Assembly: GCA_947631675.1 (NCBI GenBank)
Contig: CANRMG010000028.1
Coordinates: 1 to 13,759, forward strand
Direction of reading: 5' to 3'
Length of the DNA: 13,759 nt
DNA from: an uncultured Oscillospiraceae bacterium
GTDB taxonomy: Bacteria > Bacillota_A > Clostridia > Oscillospirales > Oscillospiraceae
In this document: positions 6,641 through 12,950 of the stretch, one piece after another
Position numbering within the stretch: the stretch's first letter is position 1
Layout of the letters: the number at the start of each line of letters is the position of its first letter
Notes under the pieces: model-generated
Told to the model about the DNA's origin: nothing
What the model saw: the letters and a program-made list of their open reading frames with translations, nothing else
Databases searched by the model: none
Translations under genes and position numbers: made by a program

Positions 6641-8572
6641 ATGGCGGCCAGGAAGATAAAACAATATATCGCCGGCGGGGCCGTGATCCTGGTCCTGGCG
6701 GCGTTCATCCTGACTATTTTCTCCCTGCTGGACCGCACGGACAGGGAGGAATGGTTCCTGTCGTACGCCCGGCATGAGCGCGACGGCTGGCGCTATGAGG
6801 TACTGACGGACGGCGGCGTGCAGTCCTGTGAGCCGGTGTTCGACGGCGACATTTATACTGTACAGCTGCCGGAGGGGACACGGGCCGTGCGTGCCACGCA
6901 TACCATAACGGAGGATGTGCCCGACGCGCAGCTGCGGTGGATGTGCATAGATGACGGCATAGAGATCTTCCTGGACGGAGAGGCGCTCTATTCCGATTTC
7001 CCGGAGCTTTCACGGGACGGTGACGGCTTCGTCCGTCCCGATGATGCCCAATGGGAGCGGCTGGGCCGTATCCAGTATGGCGGCGTCCGCAGCGTGGTCA
7101 TGGGGCTTCCCGGGGACTATCTGGGCAGGGAGCTTACGGTGATCACCTACTTCCCGGAGAACGCCGCGTCTCCGGAGCCGATATACCCGTCTATCATGAG
7201 CGAGGACACATATGTGGCCGACGCCGTGGTGTTCTCCGTGAAGGGGAACGCGACTATGACCATCTATGCCCTCCTGGCGCTTTCCATGGCGGGCGTGTTC
7301 CTGCTGGATATTTACAACGATGCCGCGGACGGGAAAACGCTGCTCCTGTGCCTTTATTTCATGATGCAGTTTCTGAACGCGGCGTATACCTCCTATGCAG
7401 GATATTACGGTGTACTGAACAAATATATAGTGCTGCAATACCTGTGCGATCTCTATATGGCACCGCTGTATCTGTATCTGGCGCTGGGGCTGAAGGGCCG
7501 GTGGGAGTGGCCGCTCTGCGCCGCCGTGGCGGCCTGGGCGGTATATGAGGGCGCATCGAGCATCAACAGCAGTATCTCCGGCTTGGCGATCAGCACCGGC
7601 CCGGGGGCGCTGGTGGTATGCCTGGCGGTGACGGCGGCGTTCTGCGCCGAGCGTCTGCGCTGGGCCGGCCGGACCCGGCCGGAGAGAAGACGCGCTCTCC
7701 GCTATGGGCTCGCCGTCGCAGCGCTCACGGCGGTGTATGTGGCCGGCAAGGCCAGGGCGTGGGGGAGCCTTCGCGACTATCTTGTGGACGGGGTATGGAC
7801 GGCGCTGAGCATGGGTAACTACTGGCCTGTGGTCACGCTCTGCACTGACGTCATCTCCTACATAACGGTGTTTGTGGTGCTGATGCAGGTGGTCCGGCGG
7901 ACGGTGCGGACCCACCGGACGATAGACGTGCTCCAGGAGCGGAGCCGCCTGACCATGGCCAGCTATGAGCGGGTGCTTCGGAGCGAGGAGGCCGTCAACG
8001 CCTCCAAGCACGAGATGCGCCACCACATGACGGCCCTGGCGGGCCTGCTCCAGGACGGGGACACGGCCCGCGCCCGGGAATACATAGCCTCCGTCACGGA
8101 CGCCTTGGACAGGCTTCCCACCACGCGCTACAGCGTGAACGTGCTGGTAAACACCGTGGCGGGCGTCTATCTGGACCAGGCCAAGGCCCAGGGGATCCGG
8201 GTGGAGTACGACCTGCGGGTCCCGGCGGAGCTTCGCATCGCGGACGAGGATCTGAGCGTGTTTTTGACAAATATGCTGGAAAACGCCCTGAACGCCTGCC
8301 GGAAGCTGCCGGCGGAGCAGGACCGGTATATCCGCCTCAATATGGCGCTGCAAAAAAACTTCCTGTTCATCGGCTGCGCCAACAGCGCGCCGGAGGAACA
8401 GGAAGCGGAAAAGCTCAGTATGGAGGAACGGGCCCGCCGCCGCCACGGCTATGGCATAGAGGCCATGCGGCAGATCGCGGAAAAGTACAACAGCGTTCTT
8501 CTGATGGAACGGACGGACGGGGAGTTCTCCGTCAGGAGCAACTTCAGTCTGCCGTCCGCAAGGACCTCGTGA
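6641..8572 (+). CDS. GHKL-type sensor histidine kinase with extracytoplasmic sensor and multi-pass membrane region
   Basis: A 643-residue kinase. One membrane helix (about 10-30) is followed by an extracytoplasmic domain of about 165 residues (32-195). It has a beta-rich pattern with W-M-C-I-D-D-G-I-E-I-F-L-D-G, resembling the galactose-binding-like or 7TMR-DISM-type sensor domains in layout. Several membrane helices follow between about 203 and 418. The cytoplasmic part has a coiled linker and the H-box K-H-E-M-R-H-H-M (phosphoacceptor probably His457). The ATPase N-box L-E-N-A-L-N-A lies at 546-552 and the glycine motif H-G-Y-G-I-E-A-M at 602-609. This is the short ATPase form seen in AgrC/VirS/LytS-like kinases, which pair with LytTR regulators; such a regulator lies convergently next door. 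The start has a GGAAAGGA site 6 bp upstream. It is probably cotranscribed with rnj. The ligand cannot be told from sequence; peptides or membrane-active compounds are only guesses. Confidence 0.88.
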   Translation: MAARKIKQYIAGGAVILVLAAFILTIFSLLDRTDREEWFLSYARHERDGWRYEVLTDGGVQSCEPVFDGDIYTVQLPEGTRAVRATHTITEDVPDAQLRWMCIDDGIEIFLDGEALYSDFPELSRDGDGFVRPDDAQWERLGRIQYGGVRSVVMGLPGDYLGRELTVITYFPENAASPEPIYPSIMSEDTYVADAVVFSVKGNATMTIYALLALSMAGVFLLDIYNDAADGKTLLLCLYFMMQFLNAAYTSYAGYYGVLNKYIVLQYLCDLYMAPLYLYLALGLKGRWEWPLCAAVAAWAVYEGASSINSSISGLAISTGPGALVVCLAVTAAFCAERLRWAGRTRPERRRALRYGLAVAALTAVYVAGKARAWGSLRDYLVDGVWTALSMGNYWPVVTLCTDVISYITVFVVLMQVVRRTVRTHRTIDVLQERSRLTMASYERVLRSEEAVNASKHEMRHHMTALAGLLQDGDTARAREYIASVTDALDRLPTTRYSVNVLVNTVAGVYLDQAKAQGIRVEYDLRVPAELRIADEDLSVFLTNMLENALNACRKLPAEQDRYIRLNMALQKNFLFIGCANSAPEEQEAEKLSMEERARRRHGYGIEAMRQIAEKYNSVLLMERTDGEFSVRSNFSLPSARTS

Positions 8573-9281
8573 CCCGCTGCTCGGCCCGATCGATGATGGC
8601 CTGCTGCACCTGGGCGTACAGCTTTCGGCTCACGGGGACCGTTTCTCCCGTGGAGACGCGTATCTCGTAGCGGACGATCTCAGAGATGTGGTCGAGATTC
8701 ACAAGATAGCTCCTGTGTGGGCGCACGAAGGTATGGGCCGGAAGACGGTCCTCCACGTCCTTCAGCGTGCCCACGCAGGTCTCTTTTGTGCCGTCGGCCT
8801 TGTGGATGACGATGTCCCGGAGGAATATCTCAAAGTAGACGATCCCCGTCAGGGGCACCTGCAGATGCCGGCGGGTGGTGGCAAAGTGAAACAGACAGGG
8901 GGCGTTCTTATCCAAAAACCGGTCCAGCGCCGCGGCTAGCTTTTCCTCCGACACCGGCTTCACCAGATAGTGCAGGGGCGCCACGTCAAAGCTGGCGGCC
9001 GCGAAATCCGGGGTGGTGGACATGAACACCACGTCCGCCCCGCAGCCGGACGTCTTCAGGGCCGAGGCCAGGCTGATGCCCCGCTCCGCCTGGGCGAATA
9101 TCACGTCCAGGAACAGCAGCTCATACCGCCTGCCGTCCTCCACGGCCCGCTGGAGCGCGTCGGGGTCGGAATAGACCGTGATCTGGTGGGGGATGGCCCG
9201 GCCGTCCAGGGCCTTGGTCAGCCGGGCGCGGAAGGATGCGGCAAAGACCTGGTCGTCGTCGCATATGGCGATGTTATACAA
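8544..9281 (-). CDS. LytTR-family response regulator (TTG start)
   Basis: A 245-residue regulator of typical length. The receiver domain (1-120) has the acidic pocket I-C-D-D-D (Asp8/9), phosphoacceptor Asp59 in L-L-F-L-D-V, the switch Ser/Thr in F-M-S-T-T (88-90) and Lys108 in L-V-K-P-V. The C-terminal LytTR DNA-binding domain (about 140-240) shows I-V-Y-F-E, the T-L-K-D-V-E-D-R-L-P segment, F-V-R-P-H-R-S-Y-L-V-N-L and the closing V-P-V-S-R-K-L-Y. The open frame extends to 9470, but that extension covers the promoter. The TTG at 9281 has a strong AAAGGGGG site 8 bp upstream and starts the family-typical Y-N-I-A-I-C-D-D. The 3' end overlaps the convergent kinase gene by 29 bp. It probably receives phosphate from that kinase and may control itself and the divergent MATE gene. 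Confidence 0.9.
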   Translation of the reverse strand: MYNIAICDDDQVFAASFRARLTKALDGRAIPHQITVYSDPDALQRAVEDGRRYELLFLDVIFAQAERGISLASALKTSGCGADVVFMSTTPDFAAASFDVAPLHYLVKPVSEEKLAAALDRFLDKNAPCLFHFATTRRHLQVPLTGIVYFEIFLRDIVIHKADGTKETCVGTLKDVEDRLPAHTFVRPHRSYLVNLDHISEIVRYEIRVSTGETVPVSRKLYAQVQQAIIDRAEQRVTRSLRTAD

Positions 9282-9311
9282 TAGACAGGCCCCCTTTCCA
9301 ATGGAGACCAC

Positions 9312-9340
9312 ATTATAGCAAACTTTGCGGTGAATTGCAA
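9312..9340 (-). promoter_or_regulatory. Strong extended -10 promoter for the LytTR regulator, with operator-like repeats
   Basis: On the minus strand, TTGCAA (9335-9340), an exact 17-bp spacer and a perfect TATAAT (9312-9317) preceded by TGC. Inside the spacer lies GCAAA-C-TTTGC (9318-9328). The -35 sits in ATTGCAAT (9334-9341), itself flanked by GTGA (9330-9333) and TCAC (9341-9344). These inverted repeats are well placed to be repressor or autoregulation sites. Confidence 0.7.
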
Positions 9341-9373
9341 TCACGGCCGCCGGCCAAAAGCTGGGGCCGTTTC

Positions 9374-9402
9374 TTGCATTTGGCGGGGCGTGGTGATAGA
9401 AT
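9374..9402 (+). promoter_or_regulatory. Extended -10 promoter for the MATE transporter
   Basis: TTGCAT (9374-9379), a 17-bp spacer and TAGAAT (9397-9402) with TG at 9394-9395. The start would be near 9409, leaving a leader of about 39 nt. It lies 34 bp from the divergent regulator promoter, so one bound protein could affect both. Confidence 0.65.
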
Positions 9403-9447
9403 AGGCAGCGGCTTATCAGATAACGACGAAAAGAAGGCGATGGGGCC

Positions 9448-10833
9448 ATGGATACGGTCAGGAAGAACAACGCGGAGGTATTTGAGACGATGCCCGTCCC
9501 CCGGGCGGTCTGGACGATGGTCCTGCCGGCCGTTGTGGGCCAGCTGATCGTACTGATCTACAACATGGCCGACACGTTCTTCATTGGCCGCACCAACGAC
9601 CCCTACATGGTGGCCGGGGCATCGCTGATACTGCCGCTGTTCAACATCACCATAGCGCTGGCGGGCCTGTCCGGCGTGGGAGGCGGCGCGCTGATCTCCC
9701 GGCTGCTGGGGCAGAAGCGGCCGGACGAGGCCCGGCGGGTATACAGCTTCTGCGTGTGGCTGGCCCTGGCCGTATCGGCGCTGTTTTCCCTGAGTACCCT
9801 CGTCTTCATGCGCCCGCTGATGGGCCTTCTGGGCGCGGGGAAGGATACCTACGCCTATGCCAGCGGCTACGCCTTCTTCGTGATCGTCTGCGGCGGGGTG
9901 CCCACGGTCCTTTCCAACACCCTGTCCACGCTGATCCGCAGCATCGGCGAGTCCGGGAAGGCCGGCTTCGGCATCACCATGGGCGGCATCATCAATATCG
10001 CCTTGGACCCGCTTTTCATGTTCGTGCTGCTGCCGAAGGGGAGGGAGATCATGGGCGCCGGCGCGGCCACCTGCCTTTCCAACTGCATCGTCTGCGTCTA
10101 TTTCATTATCGTGCTCAAGAGGATCAGGACCAGCGACGTCCTCAAGGTGGGCAAACCCACCATGCTGCCCGGCCGGGACAGCCTAAAGTCCATCTTCTCC
10201 GTGGGCGTGCCTTCGTCCATCACGTCGCTGCTGTTCGACCTGGACTACATCATCATCGACCGGCTGATGACCGGATACAGCGACATCGCCCTGGCGGCGG
10301 TGGGCATCGTGCTGAAGGTGGAGCGGCTGCCCCTCAATACCGGCGTGGGCATATGCCTGGGCATGACGCCCATCGTGGCCTACAACTTCTCGGCCCGCAA
10401 CTATGAGCGCATGAACGCCGTCAAACGCTATTCCCTGAAGCTGGGGCTCATATGCGCGGGGGCCAGCATCGTTCTCTATGAGCTCTTCGCCGGCCAGATC
10501 ATGCGAATCTTCATCGGCGACGCCGAGACGGTGGCCCTGGGCACGGGGTTCCTCCGGGCGCGGATACTGGCCACGCCGCTGATGTTTTTGAGCTTTTTCC
10601 ATGTGCACCTGTTCAACGGCTTCGGCGAGGGGGGCCACGCGCTGTTTCTGGGCGTGGTGCGCTGGCTGGGGCTCAATATCCCCATGCTGTTCCTGCTCAA
10701 TTGGCTCATAGGGATGAACGGCCTGGTCTGGGCCCAGGTGGCGGCGGACGCGCTGAACGTGCTTTTGTGCTTTGCCGTCTACCGCCGGTATGCCCGCACC
10801 GCCTTTCCCGCCGCGAAAGCGGCGGCGGCATAA
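9448..10833 (+). CDS. MATE-family multidrug/Na+(H+) efflux transporter
   Basis: A 461-residue membrane protein of normal MATE length with about twelve hydrophobic helices. Features include the N-terminal P-A-V-V-G-Q-L-I-V-L-I-Y-N-M-A-D-T-F-F-I-G region (27-47), the G-V-G-G-G-A-L-I-S-R-L-L-G-Q motif near residues 75-90, N-I-A-L-D-P-L-F-M-F in the sixth or seventh helix, and the internal repeat half starting near S-V-G-V-P-S-S-I-T-S-L. This resembles the MepA/DinF-like branch. The family exports cationic drugs, dyes or metabolites using a sodium or proton gradient; the substrate here is unknown. The ATG at 9448 has an AGAAGG site 10 bp upstream. Divergence from the LytTR regulator gene suggests regulated expression. 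The DUF5655 gene follows by 25 bp. Confidence 0.93.
   Translation: MDTVRKNNAEVFETMPVPRAVWTMVLPAVVGQLIVLIYNMADTFFIGRTNDPYMVAGASLILPLFNITIALAGLSGVGGGALISRLLGQKRPDEARRVYSFCVWLALAVSALFSLSTLVFMRPLMGLLGAGKDTYAYASGYAFFVIVCGGVPTVLSNTLSTLIRSIGESGKAGFGITMGGIINIALDPLFMFVLLPKGREIMGAGAATCLSNCIVCVYFIIVLKRIRTSDVLKVGKPTMLPGRDSLKSIFSVGVPSSITSLLFDLDYIIIDRLMTGYSDIALAAVGIVLKVERLPLNTGVGICLGMTPIVAYNFSARNYERMNAVKRYSLKLGLICAGASIVLYELFAGQIMRIFIGDAETVALGTGFLRARILATPLMFLSFFHVHLFNGFGEGGHALFLGVVRWLGLNIPMLFLLNWLIGMNGLVWAQVAADALNVLLCFAVYRRYARTAFPAAKAAAA
10808..10825 (+). other. GAAA-tetraloop hairpin at the 3' end of the MATE gene
   Basis: CCGCCGC, the tetraloop GAAA and GCGGCGG form a perfect 7-bp stem 5 bp before the MATE stop codon. 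No U-tract follows. It encodes the Ala/Lys-rich C-terminal tail (AAKAAAA), so it may be partly a codon effect, but a GNRA-capped stem could protect the transcript end. Confidence 0.35.
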
Positions 10834-10858
10834 CGTCTGAGGGCGGGGGAGGTCTTAT

Positions 10859-11260
10859 ATGATGGACAGCGGAACAGAGCGGCTGGCGGAAGATACCCTC
10901 ATGTTTTTCGACGGACACCGGGAGGTCTATCCGCTGTATGAGGCGTTTTTGGCCTGGCTGCTGCGGCAGTATCCGCAGACCGCGGTCAAAGTCCAAAAGA
11001 CCCAAATATCCTTTTATGACCGCCGCATGTTCGCCTGCGTGTCTTTCCTCCGGCCCAGGAGGAAGTCTGAGCTGCCGGAGAGCTATTTCGTCCTGACGCT
11101 GGGCCTGCCCGGACCGCTCCAGTCAGAGCGGGTGGCGGCGAAGACCGAGCCCTATCCCGGCCGTTGGACCACCCATATCGTCGTCAGCCGGGAGAGCGAC
11201 CTGGACGAGGAGCTGTTCGGCTGGGTGGAGCAGGCCCATGCATTCGCCGCGTGTAAATGA
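10859..11260 (+). CDS. DUF5655-type small protein
   Basis: A 133-residue soluble protein. Recognisable family patterns are F-F-D-G-H-R-E-V-Y-P-L-Y-E-A-F near residues 17-31, V-K-K/Q-T-Q-I-S-F-Y-D-R-R-x-F-A near 46-60, and E-P-Y-P-G-R-W-T-T-H-I-V-V followed by L-D-E-E-L-F-G-W-V-E-Q-A at the end. These match the domain of unknown function DUF5655, a YdhG/DUF1801-like small fold. No catalytic residues are known and no signal peptide is visible. A GGGGGAGG site lies 6 bp before the ATG; a second ATG follows immediately and could also be used. It is only 25 bp after the MATE gene, so it is likely cotranscribed with it. Confidence 0.75.
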   Translation: MMDSGTERLAEDTLMFFDGHREVYPLYEAFLAWLLRQYPQTAVKVQKTQISFYDRRMFACVSFLRPRRKSELPESYFVLTLGLPGPLQSERVAAKTEPYPGRWTTHIVVSRESDLDEELFGWVEQAHAFAACK

Positions 11261-11321
11261 TCCGGGGGACAGGCGCGGTCCGGTGCGCTGCAAATAATAA
11301 GTGAATTGGAGCCATAATGTA

Positions 11322-11618
11322 ATGAAGAAGTACAAGTTGCTTGGTGCAGATGGGAATTTTTACTTTTCAGACACGCCCGGGACCTATGGAGGCAACAGCA
11401 AAGCTAAGATATATGGCCGCCTTGACTGTCCTGCGGCCCTTGATTCAATAAGACGATTTCCTGGAAGCTATGAGAAAGGACGCGTTTTTTTTGCCGATGA
11501 GAAAACGGCCATTAGCGCAGGTTATCGTCCATGCTGCAGATGCCTTCGGGAGAGATACTTAGAGTGGAAGAAGGACCCTTATCGCTATTGCGAGAAATAC
11601 GGCGGATCAGATGTGTAA
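11322..11618 (+). CDS. Stand-alone Ada-type metal-binding domain protein
   Basis: A 98-residue protein, much shorter than full Ada. It starts M-K-K-Y-K-L-L-G-A-D-G and has the F-Y-F-S-D-T-P-G-T-Y-G-G-N region, K-I-Y-G-R-L-D-C-P (Cys36), F-F-A-D-E-K-T-A-I-S-A-G-Y-R-P-C-C-R-C (Cys71, 72, 74) and a Trp-Lys tail. This fits the Ada N-terminal zinc domain, which in Ada repairs methylphosphotriesters through one of its cysteines. The usual second Cys four residues after the first is Leu40 here, so zinc ligation and repair activity are uncertain; Cys72 or a His could substitute. It may bind metal or DNA without repair. The ATG at 11322 has a GGAG site 10 bp upstream; the frame also allows GTG at 11301. 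GC is about 48%, well below its neighbours, suggesting horizontal origin. Confidence 0.7.
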   Translation: MKKYKLLGADGNFYFSDTPGTYGGNSKAKIYGRLDCPAALDSIRRFPGSYEKGRVFFADEKTAISAGYRPCCRCLRERYLEWKKDPYRYCEKYGGSDV

Positions 11619-11692
11619 TGATCGATGTCAGATCATGACCCGTGCTGCGGAAGTATGACCGAACGATTGCCTACGGCAAGGAGAACTTCTCC
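11618..11692 (+). other. Cluster of three hairpins after the Ada-domain gene
   Basis: ATGATC (11618-11623) pairs with GATCAT (11631-11636). TTGCC-TAC-GGCAA (11667-11679) and GGAGA-ACT-TCTCC (11680-11692) are perfect 5-bp hairpins that abut with no gap. With the downstream terminator this resembles a structured 3' UTR or small RNA. Codon-third-position GC in one frame also hints at a coding relic. I cannot assign it to a known RNA class. Confidence 0.4.
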
Positions 11693-11695
11693 TGG
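11642..11695 (+). pseudogene. Possible relic of a coding sequence, unrecognised
   Basis: The frame beginning GTG at 11642 reads V-L-R-K-Y-D-R-T-I-A-Y-G-K-E-N-F-S-W with G or C at 15 of 18 third positions, like real genes in this genome. It then meets a stop, while the +1/-1 neighbouring frame continues D-E-L-K-S-I-A-S-G-F-N-V-F-G. A stop lies just upstream. No family was recognised, and the hairpins here offer a competing explanation. Confidence 0.2.
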
Positions 11696-11714
11696 ACGAA
11701 CTGAAGAGTATCGC

Positions 11715-11748
11715 GAGCGGCTTCAATGTGTTTGGGGCCGCTCTTTTT
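11715..11748 (+). terminator. Strong intrinsic terminator downstream of the Ada-domain gene
   Basis: GAGCGGC (11715-11721) pairs with GCCGCTC (11737-11743). The stem continues inward as TTCAA with TTGGG (two G-U pairs) to a 5-nt loop TGTGT, and TTTTT (11744-11748) follows immediately. This gives a 12-bp stem with a U-tract, the textbook form, and it ends plus-strand transcription before the opp-like operon. Confidence 0.8.
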
Positions 11749-11814
11749 ATGAAACTTGCGAACACTTTGTCGTCATTTTTAACAGGTTTTTCGGCTCGAG
11801 TTTGTATAACAGTA

Positions 11815-11896
11815 GTAAAAACGGCGAAAAATGCAAGTCAAACGGCTGTTTGATGCAAATTGGAAAAAACAGACCTTGCATTTTCGCATTTTTTAC
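11815..11896. terminator. Long bidirectional terminator-like element with a nested hairpin
   Basis: GTAAAAA (11815-11821) pairs with TTTTTAC (11890-11896). After a 2x2 mismatch, GCGAAAAATGCAAG (11824-11837) pairs with CTTGCATTTTCGC (11875-11887) with one bulged A. TCAAAC-GGCT-GTTTGA (11838-11853) is a perfect inner hairpin. A-tract left and T-tract right make it terminator-like on both strands. A second ATGCAA (11852-11857) could compete for the 3' arm. Confidence 0.55.
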
Positions 11897-11937
11897 TTTA
11901 ATATAGTAAAATAGAAAAAGCTATATTCGACCGCGCC

Positions 11938-11955
11938 GTAAGGGCCGGCCCTTAC
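11938..11955. repeat. 18-bp perfect palindrome in the opp-like operon leader
   Basis: GTAAGGGCCGGCCCTTAC is identical to its own reverse complement over all 18 bases. It could be a protein-binding operator, part of an interspersed palindromic repeat, or an RNA stem with a CCGG loop. It marks the step from AT-rich to GC-rich sequence and overlaps the next hairpin by 2 bp. Confidence 0.7.
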
Positions 11956-11982
11956 ATGCCTTTTGCTACACAAAAGGCATGT
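11954..11982 (+). other. Perfect 12-bp hairpin just upstream of the permease ribosome binding site
   Basis: ACATGCCTTTTG (11954-11965), loop CTACA and CAAAAGGCATGT (11971-11982). CCTT (11950-11953) can add pairs with AAGG (11986-11989) past a 3-nt bulge. It ends 14 nt before the AAAGGAGG site (11997-12004). Its CCTTT could alternatively pair with that site, so translational control is conceivable. No U-tract, so it is not a terminator. Confidence 0.6.
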
Positions 11983-12012
11983 GATAAGGATTCATGAAAG
12001 GAGGCGTTGTGC

Positions 12013-12939
12013 GTGAACACAAAGACGCTGTTCTATATCATCAAGCGGTTTCTGATGGCGCTGCTGACGATCTTTCTGGTGATCGCCATCACGTTTTTCG
12101 TGATGCACGCTATCCCCGCCAGCCCGTTCAGCTCGGAAAAGGCGAAGTCCGACGCTGTTATCGCCGCGCTGGAGGCCAAGTACGGCTTTGACAAGCCCGT
12201 GCCAGTACAGTTCATCAACTATTTGAAGAACATCCTCCGGGGCGACTTCGGCCTGTCCACCAAGTGGGTGGGCTCTACGGTCATCGACCTGATCAAGGAC
12301 GGCTTCTCCTACTCCGCCAAGCTGGGCCTGGGCGCCGCGGCGCTGGCCATCGTGCTGGGGGTGGTGCTGGGCGCTGTCGCGGCCCTCAACCGGGGCAAGT
12401 TCATCGACAAGATCGTACAGGTCGTCACCACGGCATTGGTGTCCATGCCCTCCTTCGTCATTGCCACGCTGCTTCTGATCATCTTTGCCCTGAAGCTGGG
12501 CTGGCTGCCCACGATGGCGAACCAATCGGGCGGTATGATACTGCCTACGCTGTCCCTGAGTTTGTATCCCATGGCCTATATCACCCGTCTGGAGCGCTCC
12601 AGCATGCTGGATGTGCTGGGCCAGGATTACATCCGCACCGCCCGGGCCAAGGGCGTCAGGAGCGGAAAGGTCATCTTCAAGCACGCGCTGAAAAATGCCC
12701 TGGGCCCCGTGGTGACCTACGCCGGGCCGATGATCGCCAGCATCCTGACAGGCTCCATGGTGGTTGAGAACATCTTCTCCGTGCCGGGGCTGGGCCGTCT
12801 GTTCGTCAACAGCATGCTGCGCACGGACTACATGATGATCATGGGCGTGACGATCTTCCTGGCGGTGCTCATCGTGACGATGAACTTCATTGCCGACATC
12901 GTCTATAAGCTGCTCGATCCCCGGATCGACCTGTCCTGA
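12013..12939 (+). CDS. Oligopeptide/dipeptide ABC transporter permease, OppB/DppB-like
   Basis: A 308-residue inner-membrane permease of normal family length. The first membrane helix (about 10-33) carries the F-x-V-M-H-A-I-P opening. The periplasmic segment has the family pattern Y-G-F-D-K-P-V-P-V-Q-F-I-N-Y-L and G-D-F-G-L-S. Further helices follow from about 102. The EAA loop that contacts the ATPase is D-Y-I-R-T-A-R-A-K-G-V (205-215), then V-V-E-N-I-F-S-V-P-G-L-G and a D-P-R-I-D end. Family members import peptides, and some import nickel or other solutes; the substrate is unknown. The start is GTG at 12013, 8 bp after AAAGGAGG; the TTG at 12007 is only 2 bp from it. It is the first gene of its operon, followed after 11 bp by the second permease. 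Confidence 0.93.
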   Translation: MNTKTLFYIIKRFLMALLTIFLVIAITFFVMHAIPASPFSSEKAKSDAVIAALEAKYGFDKPVPVQFINYLKNILRGDFGLSTKWVGSTVIDLIKDGFSYSAKLGLGAAALAIVLGVVLGAVAALNRGKFIDKIVQVVTTALVSMPSFVIATLLLIIFALKLGWLPTMANQSGGMILPTLSLSLYPMAYITRLERSSMLDVLGQDYIRTARAKGVRSGKVIFKHALKNALGPVVTYAGPMIASILTGSMVVENIFSVPGLGRLFVNSMLRTDYMMIMGVTIFLAVLIVTMNFIADIVYKLLDPRIDLS

Positions 12940-12950
12940 GGTATACGTCT

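Noticed and set aside
4915..6738. Minus-strand open frame of about 600 codons opposite rnj
   Set aside because: Its His/Asp/Val-rich translation is the typical reverse-complement artefact of a high-GC gene; rnj carries all catalytic motifs.
7010..8446. Minus-strand open frame opposite the kinase
   Set aside because: Shadow with no domain; the plus strand holds clear H-box and ATPase motifs.
9297..9326. Possible LytTR direct-repeat binding site (AAAGTTTGC and TCCATTGGA on the minus strand, 21 bp apart)
   Set aside because: The spacing fits, but the two copies match the commonly cited LytTR consensus at only about 8 and 7 of 9 positions by eye; too weak to call without footprinting.
9282..9470. 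N-terminal extension of the LytTR regulator to an ATG at 9470
   Set aside because: It would place coding sequence across both divergent promoters and overlap the MATE start; TTG at 9281 has a far better ribosome binding site and family-typical N-terminus.
11625..11906. Open frame of 93 codons on the plus strand after the Ada-domain gene
   Set aside because: It runs through a textbook terminator and most of the bidirectional terminator element, has no recognisable domain, no clear ribosome binding site and no GC bias at third positions.
11899..11912. Promoter candidates for the permease operon (TAATAT, TAAAAT)
   Set aside because: Good AT-rich -10 look-alikes exist, but no acceptable -35 at 16-18 bp, and the sequence is also explained by the terminator element and the TTTTACT/AGTAAAA inverted repeat.
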